Source of the DNA: Xanthostigma xanthostigma
Taxonomy: Eukaryota > Arthropoda > Insecta > Raphidioptera > Raphidiidae
Assembly (NCBI GenBank): GCA_963575645.1
Contig: OY754465.1
Coordinates: 47,208,401-47,272,400, forward strand
Reading direction: 5' to 3'
DNA length: 64,000 bases
Shown here: positions 55,754 through 64,000 of the stretch, one piece after another
Layout: every line of letters starts with the position of its first letter
How positions within the stretch are numbered: position 1 is the first letter of the stretch
Program-made: the position numbers and the translations under genes
The notes under the pieces: model-generated
What the model was told of the DNA's origin: nothing
What the model saw: the letters and a program-made list of their open reading frames with translations, nothing else
The model's database searches: none

Positions 55754-58699
55754 TTAAGTGGGATTTCCAAAGAATTCATCGACCCAGTAAAACGCCTGTT
55801 CAATTAAATAGACCTTTAGGGAACTTTTAAATTTATTATAACTTTCAATCTGTCGTATATCAGAAGGTAAGTTATTATATATCCTTTGACACACATGTCT
55901 AGGCCCCTTACTGCCTAATGTAGTAGTGAAAGACTGAATGTAAATATTTTCAGTTTGCCTGGTATTATATGAATGTACAGTAGAGGTCAAAGTAAATAAA
56001 GAGATATTCTTTTTGACAAATAATGCGCACTGTAAAATAAAAAGCGATGGTAGAGTCAAAATTCTATAGAACTTGAAAAGCCCTCTACAATGCTCCAACC
56101 GCTTAGCCCCACTCAGAATCCTTACAACCCTTTTTTGCAACCTAAAAACTCGTATTGCTGACGTTGAGTTGCCCCAAAATATGATGCCGTAATTTAGTTT
56201 GGATTGGAAATTTCCAAAGTACGCCTGCATAATAACATCAATACTTACATATGTCTTGAGCTTCTTAATTAAATAGCACATTTTAGTGAGTTGGGAAATT
56301 ATGTTTTCTATATGTACCGACCAATCCAAATTCATTGAAATATGTAAGCCTAAGAATTTGCATGTTTTACTCATCGGCGTAGAGGTGTTCTGCGCGCGAA
56401 TTAATAAGCTGCAGTTATTTAGATTTGAGCGAGAGTTGCAAAACTGAACAGCAGAAGTTTTGTTCTCATTGAGGACGAGTCCATTACTGGAGCACCAATT
56501 TGTCATTTGAGTAATGCTGGAGCGCGCTAAATTACTCATCTCTACGACGTTCCCAGTATTTAAAAAGTGGCACGTATCATCAGCGTACAAACCTACATAC
56601 CCCTCGGTGATGCTAGTTAACAGGTCATTGTTATACAAAACAAACAAAATAGGCCCTAACATGGAACCCTGGGGCACCCCATAACAGTTGGAAATTGAAT
56701 GAGATCTAACATTCTGTAAGACATTGTCCTTCATATGATTTAAGGAAACAAATTGTGACCTGCCTTCTAAATAAGATTTTAGCCAGTCGTTAGCCACTCC
56801 TCGTACGCCCATTCTTTCTAATTTAAATAATAATCGATCATGTGGCACACAATCAAAGGCCTTTGTTAGGTCGTAAAACAAACAGACGGATACTTTATTC
56901 TCATCGACAGCTTTATAAATATTGTCAAGCAACGCAAAAATAGCTGTATCAGTAGAATGCTGTTCTCGAAAGCCGTGTTGGTTGTTATGTAATAATTTAT
57001 TTATTTCTATAAATTGTCGTAACCTATTGACATACAAAAATTCTATTATCCTAGAAAATACCGACTGTAGTGCCACAGGTCGATAATTATTTATTTCTAG
57101 TGTAGATCCCTTTTTGTGTATTGGTACAATCTTAGACACTTTCAAAATTTCTGGGAAAGTCCCATTCTGGAATGATTCGTTAATAATAGAAACCAGGACC
57201 GAAGCAATTTTATGACTACAATGTTTTAACAAATTATAAGGTATATTATCGGGACCACTAGATTTTTTACGTCCCACATATGAGATGGCATGCTCAACTT
57301 CACATAAATTAGTTGGATACAAATAAATTGTTTTTTCATTTATGGGAATTTCCTTTATATTGGATTCATCACACTTTAAATCCCTGCACAGTCTAAGAAT
57401 TTCATTAACAAAAAAATTGTTAAAACTATCAGAAACTTCAACTGGCTGATTATAAATGACTCCATTTACATTTACCTGTACATTTTTAATATTTGTGGGC
57501 GATTTATATTCGTTTATTACATCCCAATAGCATTTATTTCTGTTTGAACTCTTTAAAATCTTATTTTCATAATATTGCGCTTTTGTTATCTTAACTAGTT
57601 CAGTATGGTTTTGTTTCGTACGCTTGTATAGCTCATGAAAATGTGCATCTCCAGTTAATTTATATAAATCCAAAAAACATTGCAGACTAGAATTACTGTC
57701 CATGACCTCTTTGGAAATCCAGTTTTCTTTGCACACATTATTACAAACAGTTTTGACATTTGGAAAACATACATTAAAATAATAATTAAAAATAGAATAA
57801 AATTCATTAAATTTATCATTGAAATCCTGTGAGACGTCAAGTATAGACCAGTCAACATTTTCTAAAACTGTATTAAAAGTAAAAATATTTTCAGTCAAAA
57901 ATTTTCTAGTATATTTGTATACTCTCGTTTTAATACCAACATGCTCTAATTTTTTTATTTTTAAACACAGTAAGCAATGATCAGAAAAATCGCAATTTAG
58001 TACTTCAGACGAATATTCGCTATCAGAAATATTAGTTATGAAAAAATCAATTAAAGTGGAAGAATTTACTGTAACCCTTGTTGGGTCCTTTGTAGCTATA
58101 TGCAAATTATACGAATGTATTAAATCTAGAAAATACGATTTACATTGGTTATTTAACTGTAGATTTATATTGAAATCACCACATATGATGATATCAGAGT
58201 TGTATTTTGACGTAACATCTAATATTCGTTCAAATACGGTTAAAAAGTCATAAAAATCAGAAGAAGGGGGACGATAAATGGTAACAATTAAAAATGTTTT
58301 GTAATGTATCATACATTTCACAGCGCAGCATTCTATTAAACCCTCTAAAGATAAACAGTTTATTTCATCTATCACAGTACTAATTAGTGTATTTTTTAAA
58401 AATATAATAACTCCTCCGCATTTCTGAACATTTCTGCAAAATTTCGCCGCAACAGAATAACCCTGTACTTTCAAAACCTCAGACATTTCAGTTGAGAGCC
58501 AATGCTCAGCAATACATATAACATCCGTGGAGTTTTGTGCAGCTAAGATTTGAATATTATCAACCTTATTAAATAATGATTGAACATTTAAAAAGCATAC
58601 ATTAAAATTAAAATTTTGGCGTCTTTCACTCTGCACACGATGTTTAGAGCTATTATTGTCCTTTAAATTGTTCTGTGGAGTCAAATTGTCCTGTAACAT
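55754..58699 (-). CDS. LINE-B ORF2: APE endonuclease and reverse transcriptase
   Basis: I chose the ATG at 58699 (MLQDNLTPQ); the frame is open 12 codons further upstream but only from a TTG. The 981-residue protein has an APE-type endonuclease: FLNVQSLFNKV, IAEHWL, IYRPPSSDF, GDFNINL near residue 174, SDHCLL. The reverse transcriptase runs from FPEILKVSKIVPIHKKGS through NYRPVALQS, QHGFREQHSTDTAI, DLTKAFDCVPH and GVPQGSMLGPILFVLY to the catalytic YADD at 56577-56588 (near residue 704). The C-terminus has YGIIFWGNS and LQKRVVRIL, ending in a VDEFF-type tail. The enzyme nicks target DNA and primes cDNA synthesis there. All key catalytic blocks are present and there is no stop or frame break. 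Confidence 0.9.
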   Translation of the reverse strand: MLQDNLTPQNNLKDNNSSKHRVQSERRQNFNFNVCFLNVQSLFNKVDNIQILAAQNSTDVICIAEHWLSTEMSEVLKVQGYSVAAKFCRNVQKCGGVIIFLKNTLISTVIDEINCLSLEGLIECCAVKCMIHYKTFLIVTIYRPPSSDFYDFLTVFERILDVTSKYNSDIIICGDFNINLQLNNQCKSYFLDLIHSYNLHIATKDPTRVTVNSSTLIDFFITNISDSEYSSEVLNCDFSDHCLLCLKIKKLEHVGIKTRVYKYTRKFLTENIFTFNTVLENVDWSILDVSQDFNDKFNEFYSIFNYYFNVCFPNVKTVCNNVCKENWISKEVMDSNSSLQCFLDLYKLTGDAHFHELYKRTKQNHTELVKITKAQYYENKILKSSNRNKCYWDVINEYKSPTNIKNVQVNVNGVIYNQPVEVSDSFNNFFVNEILRLCRDLKCDESNIKEIPINEKTIYLYPTNLCEVEHAISYVGRKKSSGPDNIPYNLLKHCSHKIASVLVSIINESFQNGTFPEILKVSKIVPIHKKGSTLEINNYRPVALQSVFSRIIEFLYVNRLRQFIEINKLLHNNQHGFREQHSTDTAIFALLDNIYKAVDENKVSVCLFYDLTKAFDCVPHDRLLFKLERMGVRGVANDWLKSYLEGRSQFVSLNHMKDNVLQNVRSHSISNCYGVPQGSMLGPILFVLYNNDLLTSITEGYVGLYADDTCHFLNTGNVVEMSNLARSSITQMTNWCSSNGLVLNENKTSAVQFCNSRSNLNNCSLLIRAQNTSTPMSKTCKFLGLHISMNLDWSVHIENIISQLTKMCYLIKKLKTYVSIDVIMQAYFGNFQSKLNYGIIFWGNSTSAIRVFRLQKRVVRILSGAKRLEHCRGLFKFYRILTLPSLFILQCALFVKKNISLFTLTSTVHSYNTRQTENIYIQSFTTTLGSKGPRHVCQRIYNNLPSDIRQIESYNKFKSSLKVYLIEQAFYWVDEFFGNPT

Positions 58700-59666
58700 T
58701 GTTTGATCGACGAAAAAAGAATCTCTTGACCACAATGTTAACAGGCCAAATGTCTGGTTTGTAAAGTTGTTCTAGCAGTTTCTCATTTGCACCAATTCTA
58801 AAAGCTTTGTTGGTTCCTCTCGTGGGTATTTCTTCACATTCAAATTTTTCTCCTTCAAATTTTCTTTCTAGGTAACCTGTAATGTCAGTTCCTTTTGTTG
58901 ACGGTTGAACTCGCCCGACGAATATCCAAATTTTTCTTTCAGCGCCAACAAATTCTGTAATGTTTGCTTCGCCAACTACGACTTTTCTCGGTTTTCTTTT
59001 AGACTTAACCGTTTGCCAATCATCAGAATCACATGATTCATTTATATTTTTATTTTCTACTTTTGCAGTATCATCGTTCTCGGTACTATCATATATTTGC
59101 GCCTTTTCTGCGGCAACACGTCTAACACTTCTGTTATCAATACTGGAAGGTGGCTTTCGTGAATTATTTGCTGGAGCTGTGGTGCTTCGAGTATTATACC
59201 GTTCTCTATCTTTCTTATTTAAATTATCAATATCCACGTGATTTATTGGCTCCGCCGTTTCAATCTTTTTGTTTTCATTAAATTTTATTACGTTATCCAT
59301 AGACAACTTAACCTCTTTTATTATTTTTTCCTGTGATTCTAATTTTTTACCTTGAACTTTCATAATTTTAGTGTTTTCCTTAACTAGATCAGATAAAAAT
59401 GCTATTTGATCTAACAACAGTTTGTGTATCTCTAAGTCTTTTTGACCACTTTCAAAGATAGAAGTACACTTAATACACATCCACTTCAGTCCATCAATCT
59501 TTGTAATCAAATTAAAATCCGCTTGTTTTATACTCAAACACTTTATGTGAAATGCTCGGTTGCAATAACCATCACAAAACATCGATTTACCATTTTTTTC
59601 GACCTTTTCTTCACACAAATCACACAAAACATCCGTATCACACCGAACGTCTGTATCGCTCGCCAT
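58653..59666 (-). CDS. LINE-B ORF1: PHD-finger, coiled-coil nucleic-acid-binding protein
   Basis: The 337-residue frame starts at a true ATG. A PHD-type C4HC3 zinc finger is complete: Cys15, Cys18, Cys31, Cys35, His40, Cys43, Cys64, Cys67, with the Trp62 typical of PHD domains. Residues about 78-135 are heptad-like and charged, a probable coiled coil for self-association. A basic, disordered middle follows. A conserved C-terminal block (KIWIFVGRV, KFECEEIPTRG, VVKRFFFRR) also found in LINE-A suggests a nucleic-acid-binding fold. PHD fingers are known in ORF1 of CR1/L2-group LINEs, where ORF1p packages the RNA. Its last 47 bases overlap ORF2 in another frame, so translation is probably coupled or re-initiated. 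Confidence 0.85.
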   Translation of the reverse strand: MASDTDVRCDTDVLCDLCEEKVEKNGKSMFCDGYCNRAFHIKCLSIKQADFNLITKIDGLKWMCIKCTSIFESGQKDLEIHKLLLDQIAFLSDLVKENTKIMKVQGKKLESQEKIIKEVKLSMDNVIKFNENKKIETAEPINHVDIDNLNKKDRERYNTRSTTAPANNSRKPPSSIDNRSVRRVAAEKAQIYDSTENDDTAKVENKNINESCDSDDWQTVKSKRKPRKVVVGEANITEFVGAERKIWIFVGRVQPSTKGTDITGYLERKFEGEKFECEEIPTRGTNKAFRIGANEKLLEQLYKPDIWPVNIVVKRFFFRRSNNVTGQFDSTEQFKGQ

Positions 59667-59725
59667 GTTAGTAATAGTTAGTATAGCTATATTAAAGTCT
59701 CAGTGGATTAAATCTCGAGATATAC

Positions 59726-60027
59726 ATTTTCAAAATAATATGATATACAGTTTAATGTTCATAATTCTCATAACACATGGTAACGGCATTAATATTTACA
59801 AAAATCAAATCAGCGATTCAAATCTGATGGTAATTTGTAAAACAAGAAAGTTTCGGTTATCACTGTACGTAACGACGTCAAAAGTTTCATTAGCGACGGA
59901 AAAATATTATATTAATTATATGAATTGAGTAGCAAAATATGAAGACTACTATTTCTAACAAATTATGCCCAAAAAATGATTTATAAAAATTGTTATTTTT
60001 TTTAGAACTAATTACTACTCTCTTTAA
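59726..60027. other. No recognisable feature
   Basis: A short AT-rich spacer between the LINE-B 5' end and the second TTAA element. Confidence 0.5.
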
Positions 60028-60269
60028 GGAGGTTGAGCCGTTTTACGAAGATAATGAAAAAAATCTGAAATAAAGTTTTTTTAATTGATTTTTTTATGAC
60101 AAAATTTTCTGTAAAAAATCCCAAATTATTAGGAGATTTATAAAGTTAAAAATTAAAAAAAACTTTTACATGTAGTCTTATGGAAAATATGTCAACCTAG
60201 CATTCAAACGGTACATTTTAATTTTTTGCAAATAACCAAATAATGTCAGCAGTTCCGAAAACTAACTAT

Positions 60270-61497
60270 TAGCTTAAGCAACGAATAATTCTAGATGGAA
60301 AAGTCGAAAACAGAACATTTGACTTAGGAACTTTGTTTGGACTAGTTAGGAGATAAACATACTAAAAGTCCTTACCCCTCCGAGGTACGCCCGAAGGGGG
60401 GGAGCACAAAGAAGGTCCCGTTTTTTGATATTTTGCTTTCATCTCGAAAACGGTACGTCGTACGAAATTTTGTTGGAATACATAATGAAAGCTGATAAAA
60501 TTCTCTACAACTTTAGCTTTCACACTTTTTATCTATCTCCAATCTTTGCCTAGCTATGAGCTCCGAAAAATGGTCGATTTTCAAAAATGTGTTAAATTCT
60601 CTGTAGCACATTGTAACAATAAGAATTTGTCAAAATCATTTCGTATCGCTCGTCCACACTATTAAAAACACCCACACACTATTAAAAAATAACATAAGCT
60701 GGGAGTACCTCCACGCAGGGCCCTCTTTCCCACTGGGCACTCTGGCACGTGCCCAGGGCCCCGCGATCGATAGGGACCCCCTAGTTTAATGGTATACTAA
60801 GTACCTAAACTGTTTTAAACAAAAATCATCAGTGAACTATTTTTCATATACTTATTTTTTTGTGTCCTTCATGTTAAAATTGGGAACGTGATCCTTTTAA
60901 ATATATGCATTTTATATCACATTCCTCGACTTAGAATCTAGAACCTTGTTTATCTATTTTCTTTGTCTATTCTAACAAAATAGTGCTCTGTTAAGGTCAT
61001 AGGGGCCCCATAATCCTAATGTGCCCAGGGCCTTCAATAGGTTAAAGCTTATGTTATTTTTTAATAGTGTGTGGGTGTTTTTAATAGTGTGGATGAGCGA
61101 TACGAAATGATTTTGACAAATTCGTATTGTTACAATGTGCTACAGAGAATTTAACACATTTTTGAAAATCGACCATTTTTCGGAGCTCATAGCTAGGCAA
61201 AGATTGGAGATAGATAAAAAGTGTGAAAGCTAAAGTTGTAGAGAATTTTATCAGCTTTCATTATGTATTCCAACAAAATTTCGTACGACGTACCGTTTTC
61301 GAGATGAAAGCAAAATACCAAAAAACGGGACCTTCTTTGTGCTCTCCCCCTTCGGGCGTACCTCGGAGGGGTAAGGACTTTTAGTATGTTTATCTCCTAA
61401 CTAGTCCAAACAAAGTTCCTAAGTCAAATGTTCTGCTTTCGACTTTTCCATCTAGATGCCCCTTATGAGCACTCATTGACTAAACTATATGTAAAGC
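60270..61497. mobile_element. Foldback element with 410-bp arms, TAT target duplication
   Basis: The ends TAGCTTAAGCAA and the inverse TAGTTTAGTCAA match imperfectly. The arms (60291-60700, 61046-61456) are near-identical inverse copies. Copy 1 of the host element gives the empty site CTAACTATGTAAAGC, and TAT flanks both ends here (60267-60269, 61498-61500). The centre has been filled by another insertion. No coding capacity. Confidence 0.7.
60716..61033. mobile_element. hAT-like fragment in the foldback centre
   Basis: It starts CAGGGCCCTC and contains GGCACGTGCCCAGGGCCCC, and near the right end GGGGCCCCATAATCCTAATG and GTGCCCAGGGCC. The CAGGGCC...GTGCCCAGGGCCCC layout is familiar from animal hAT-type repeats. 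The right terminus does not mirror the left exactly and I found no 8-bp duplication, so it may be truncated. Confidence 0.4.
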
Positions 61498-62330
61498 ATC
61501 GATGTCTTACGCATATTTTAATATTTTTTCCAATTTAATTAGGAGACTTTTAATCAATTAAAAAAAATTTTTAAACCTTAGCACTTTTCGATTATGGACT
61601 TTTATTCTTGACAATTTTAACAATTGTAACTGAATTTTCAACTTTTTAATGATTCAATTTTAATTTTTATTACTTCTTATTTCTTTTTTTAATTATTTAC
61701 TGCAAAAAACATGTAAAATACAGATATTTACATAAATTTATTTTTTCTAACCTAACTTTGTACAAAAAATTCAAAAGTTAAGTAAAATACTGAAATCATT
61801 AATATTAAAAAAATTATTTATGCCTTTATGACAATAATTTATTGGTATCATCGACTTATAACCTTTTGTAAAAATTTATTATGGAAAAGTTCGCATTTAG
61901 AATTCGACTTACTTTTGATTGGGACTGTAACGGATCAACCTCCTTAAACATGAATTTGTGAAATTTTCACTAATTGCGTAAGTGACGCTGTATTCACTTG
62001 ATAATCAGTGATTTTCACAAAAAAAATAGTGAATTTTCACTAATAAGTTTACTCTCTAAAACTGAAATAGTGAAAATGTCACTATTTGAAATAGTGACTT
62101 CTGATTAACTTCTGGAATAGTGAATTTAAGTAAAATTCACTGTGTTGCTTGTGCCGCCTTCATACAGTGACTATAGATATTTATTATTATATTGATGTAG
62201 AATGTAGATCGTTCTATAGCAAGGTTTTTGTAAACCAGTAATGTCAAATACGTTGCCCGCGGGCCGCATGCAGCCCGCCAATACATAGATTGCGGCCCGC
62301 CAAGACGTTTAAAAAAAGGTTCTCATAATA

Positions 62331-62871
62331 AAGGGTGGGCCAGAAAGGCGTGCGATTTTAAAAACACTCTTGCGTTTGAACCTTATGAGAGAGGGCTGCG
62401 CGGGTGGTGGGCTTGAGAAGCTCGGTTCTCGGAAATTTAGTCGCGATGGATCGATGATATCGATATTATCGGCTGATCGCTTGCGAGTCGATAGTCCAGG
62501 ATTACGTTGAACTGAAGCTCTAACTTGTTCAATTGTGTCTTCCGTTCTTGTTGACCTGAGCGTCCAGCAGGCTTCTGTTTGAGAACCGAACCAGTTGCTT
62601 CGAACTTTCTGACCCACGACCAAATCACACTTTCCTTCGGACACTGATTTAGGTCATGTAATCCAAACTCACGCCGAACAATAACGCACGAATCGCCATT
62701 TTTGTAATAATGTTTAACGCAGAATGCACGTTGCGCTCCGGTGAAGTGATCCATCGCGACTAAATTTCCGAGAACCGAGCTTCTCAACCCCACCATCCGC
62801 GCAGCCCCATCTCATAAGGTTCAAACGCAAGAGTGTTTTTAAAATCGCACGCCTTTCTGGCCCACTCTTGA
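62331..62871 (-). mobile_element. Mariner-like transposon remnant with about 120-bp TIRs
   Basis: The terminal inverted repeats (62332-62453 and 62748-62868) differ at only about five positions, which suggests a young insertion. The ends read AGGGTGGGCCAGAAAGGCGT and AGAGTGGGCCAGAAAGGCGT. TA occurs near both outer ends but the exact target duplication is ambiguous. The 300-bp interior encodes only the first part of a transposase on the minus strand. Confidence 0.75.
62437..62796 (-). pseudogene. Mariner-like transposase N-terminal HTH fragment
   Basis: The natural start is the ATG at 62754, inside the right TIR (MDHFTGAQRAFCVKHYYKNG). The helix-turn-helix continues ESVIWSWVRKFEATGSVLKQ to KPAGR. 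The second helix-turn-helix part continues in another frame (STRTEDTIEQVRASVQRNPG, LSTRKRSA), so there is one frame break near 62556. The family is the insect IS630/Tc1/mariner type with a DUF4817-like N-terminus. The whole catalytic domain is missing, so it is a DNA-binding remnant at most. Confidence 0.75.
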
Positions 62872-63458
62872 TAATCATTCTAACAATCGTATTTTATTAA
62901 TATCTTTTAACATTAAAAATATGCAGCCCCCAGCTTAGTACAAAATAGATAATGTGGCCCGCAATATTATATGAGTTTGACATGCCTGTTGTAAACCGAT
63001 AAACAAACAAGTAATTTAATTTATTGGGTGAGTTAATTAGATTATTATAATTATATTTTCATAGATTCAAAGTAACGCATTGCGTGTATACTATAATTTT
63101 TTTGTCGATTTTAAATTACAGCCAATGACATAGGATCATAACTATAACAATGCATTAGGTTTAAGATTTTTTGACGCGAATTCTTTATTTTGTATTCAAT
63201 TTTTAATCGACTTGTGAAAATATAAAAGTTAATTATACAAGTAAAAGCAACGAATGTATAAAGATTTTAAAAAATCTGTATTCAAAAAATTGTTAATGTC
63301 AGATGACATTTAATGATCACTTATATAATTAGTGAATTTTTATATTTACTAATTCATATTGTATTCTCTAATTCTGTGTGGTACGATTCTAGCATTGACA
63401 AATAGTAAATATGCACTTGTAATTAGTGAAAAATCACTGATTCATGTTTAGAGAGTAA

Positions 63459-64000
63459 TTACTGTAGGTACAAATAAATTTCTATATGGACGATAGGTGT
63501 ATTTTTTAAAATTTCATCGTTTTCATTTACGTGCCAAACAAAGTTTTTTTGTGTATATTTCGACTGGCCAAGCCAATATATCTATCTATTAGATACTCTT
63601 TTTTTAAATTGAATTATGTGTTATTAAGGATTTAAAGGTAAACTCACTTTACTTTAAGCCATGTTAATTTAGATTTGCGTACATGAACAAGTTAATGATG
63701 CTTAATTTGCATGTTTTTGTGATATAATTTTCGCGTGTTTGTAAGTAATTATTATCCAATGCACCAAGACAATTTTATGTACGTCCAATGTTCATATGAT
63801 ATAAATTATAATTAATGAATACATTTTTTTAAAATATTTTTCATTAAATAATTTTCAATTATTACTTCGTCTTTCATTAAAAAGCCGTAATTATATATTA
63901 AAATATCAAATGATGTATTATATAATTATAGATCAGTGATTCTTAATTGAAGTGTCTGGAGAATTTGTAAAAGCTTGGTAGAAAAAGTAAACTTGCCACC
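63459..64000. other. AT-rich end of window
   Basis: No gene. CAGTGATTCTTAATTG at about 63935 resembles the left end of an hAT-like element whose remainder would lie beyond the window. Confidence 0.35.

Larger units (their letters stand above)
55680..59725 (-). mobile_element. LINE-B: CR1/L2-type LINE with both ORFs open
   Basis: About 4 kb on the minus strand: a short 5' leader, ORF1 with PHD finger, ORF2 with endonuclease and reverse transcriptase, an AATAAA and an ATT-repeat tail at 55680-55700. Neither ORF shows an internal stop or frame break. A candidate target duplication is CATTTTTCAAAA beside the tail (about 55662-55673) against CATTTTCAAAA beyond the 5' end (about 59726-59736), imperfect by one base. 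If that is right, the 5' leader is only about 60 bp and may be slightly truncated. This is the only element in the window that might still be coding-competent. Confidence 0.85.
60028..61943. mobile_element. TTAA-bounded element, copy 2, carrying nested insertions
   Basis: TTAA at 60024-60027 and 61944-61947 bounds the copy, which is inverted relative to copy 1 (54237-54933). Its two halves (60028-60269 and 61498-61943) match copy 1 end to end. The interruption in the middle is the foldback at 60270-61497. No coding capacity. Confidence 0.65.
62236..62988. mobile_element. hAT-like MITE with 8-bp target duplication, interrupted
   Basis: Exact 8-bp direct repeats TTGTAAAC flank it (62228-62235 and 62989-62996). 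The ends CAGTAATGTCAAA and the inverse CAGGCATGTCAAA, with GCCCGCGGGCCGCATG inside, are typical hAT features. Without the mariner-like insertion it is only about 210 bp and has no coding capacity. Confidence 0.85.
62049..63458. mobile_element. TIR element with TAGTGA-rich subtermini, carrying nested insertions
   Basis: TTTACTCTCTAAA near 62049 and TTTAGAGAGTAA near 63447 are inverse. The sequence just inside both ends, and left of 62049 back to about 61968, is dense in AGTGAAAATTCACTA-type motifs, so the true left end may lie further out. The interior holds the hAT-like element at 62236-62988. No transposase frame; the class is unknown. Confidence 0.4.

Noticed and set aside
58960-59241. Plus-strand open frame of 93 codons
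   Set aside because: It is the antisense shadow of LINE-B ORF1.
1-64000. LTR retroelements, Polintons or other capsid-bearing elements
   Set aside because: I looked for paired long terminal repeats, gag-pol-like frames and large virus-like gene sets and saw none.

Overview
This is an AT-rich eukaryotic window that reads as arthropod, most likely insect. The reasons are two CR1/L2-type LINEs with PHD-finger ORF1 and ATT-repeat tails, a tRNA-headed SINE, many short Helitron-like elements with TACTAATAT starts and CTAGT ends, Penelope-like fragments with hammerhead-like motifs, and numerous TA-, TAT-, TTA- or TTAA-flanked inverted-repeat elements. The species cannot be named from sequence alone. 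I see no host protein-coding gene I can defend. The window looks like intergenic or long-intron DNA built almost wholly from transposons, and every long open frame belongs to a mobile element.

Layout. 0-9 kb: a Penelope-like relic, an inverted duplication of a short coding-like stretch, a TA-flanked MITE abutting a LINE 3' fragment, a foldback and a tRNA-like relic. 9-18 kb: a foldback at 9.5 kb, a perfect hairpin at 11.1 kb, dispersed repeats, a Helitron-like element split by an 800-bp palindromic complex at 13.9-14.7 kb, and a 1.2-kb TIR element of unknown class at 15.25-16.47 kb. 18.6-22.85 kb: a 5'-truncated LINE (LINE-A) sitting in an older LINE copy. 24-31 kb: dispersed repeats, Helitron-like elements, two CACACTAG-type MITEs and tRNA-like relics. 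32.4-33.65 kb: a deep nest in which a SINE with a 14-bp target duplication lies in one arm of a foldback, the foldback lies beside a Penelope relic, and both interrupt a Helitron-like sequence. 34.5 kb: an internally deleted mariner-like transposon. 37-43 kb: tandem arrays, MITEs and a second SINE copy in a tandem duplication. 45-47.4 kb: dispersed repeats and two LINE tails split by a TA-flanked foldback. 51-53.6 kb: two mirrored Penelope fragments and a PIF/Harbinger-like element with CG-rich termini. 54-63.5 kb: two TTAA-bounded elements on either side of a LINE (LINE-B) with both ORFs open, then two three-layer nests.

How the parts relate. LINE-B has the full set of parts for target-primed reverse transcription: a PHD/coiled-coil ORF1, an APE-type endonuclease and a YADD reverse transcriptase. 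The SINE copies end in ATT-rich tails like the LINE tails, so a LINE of this group is a plausible driver. The deleted mariner-like elements keep long TIRs and pieces of transposase, which shows MITEs forming from autonomous parents. Several nests give clean empty sites or target duplications, so relative insertion order can be read directly.
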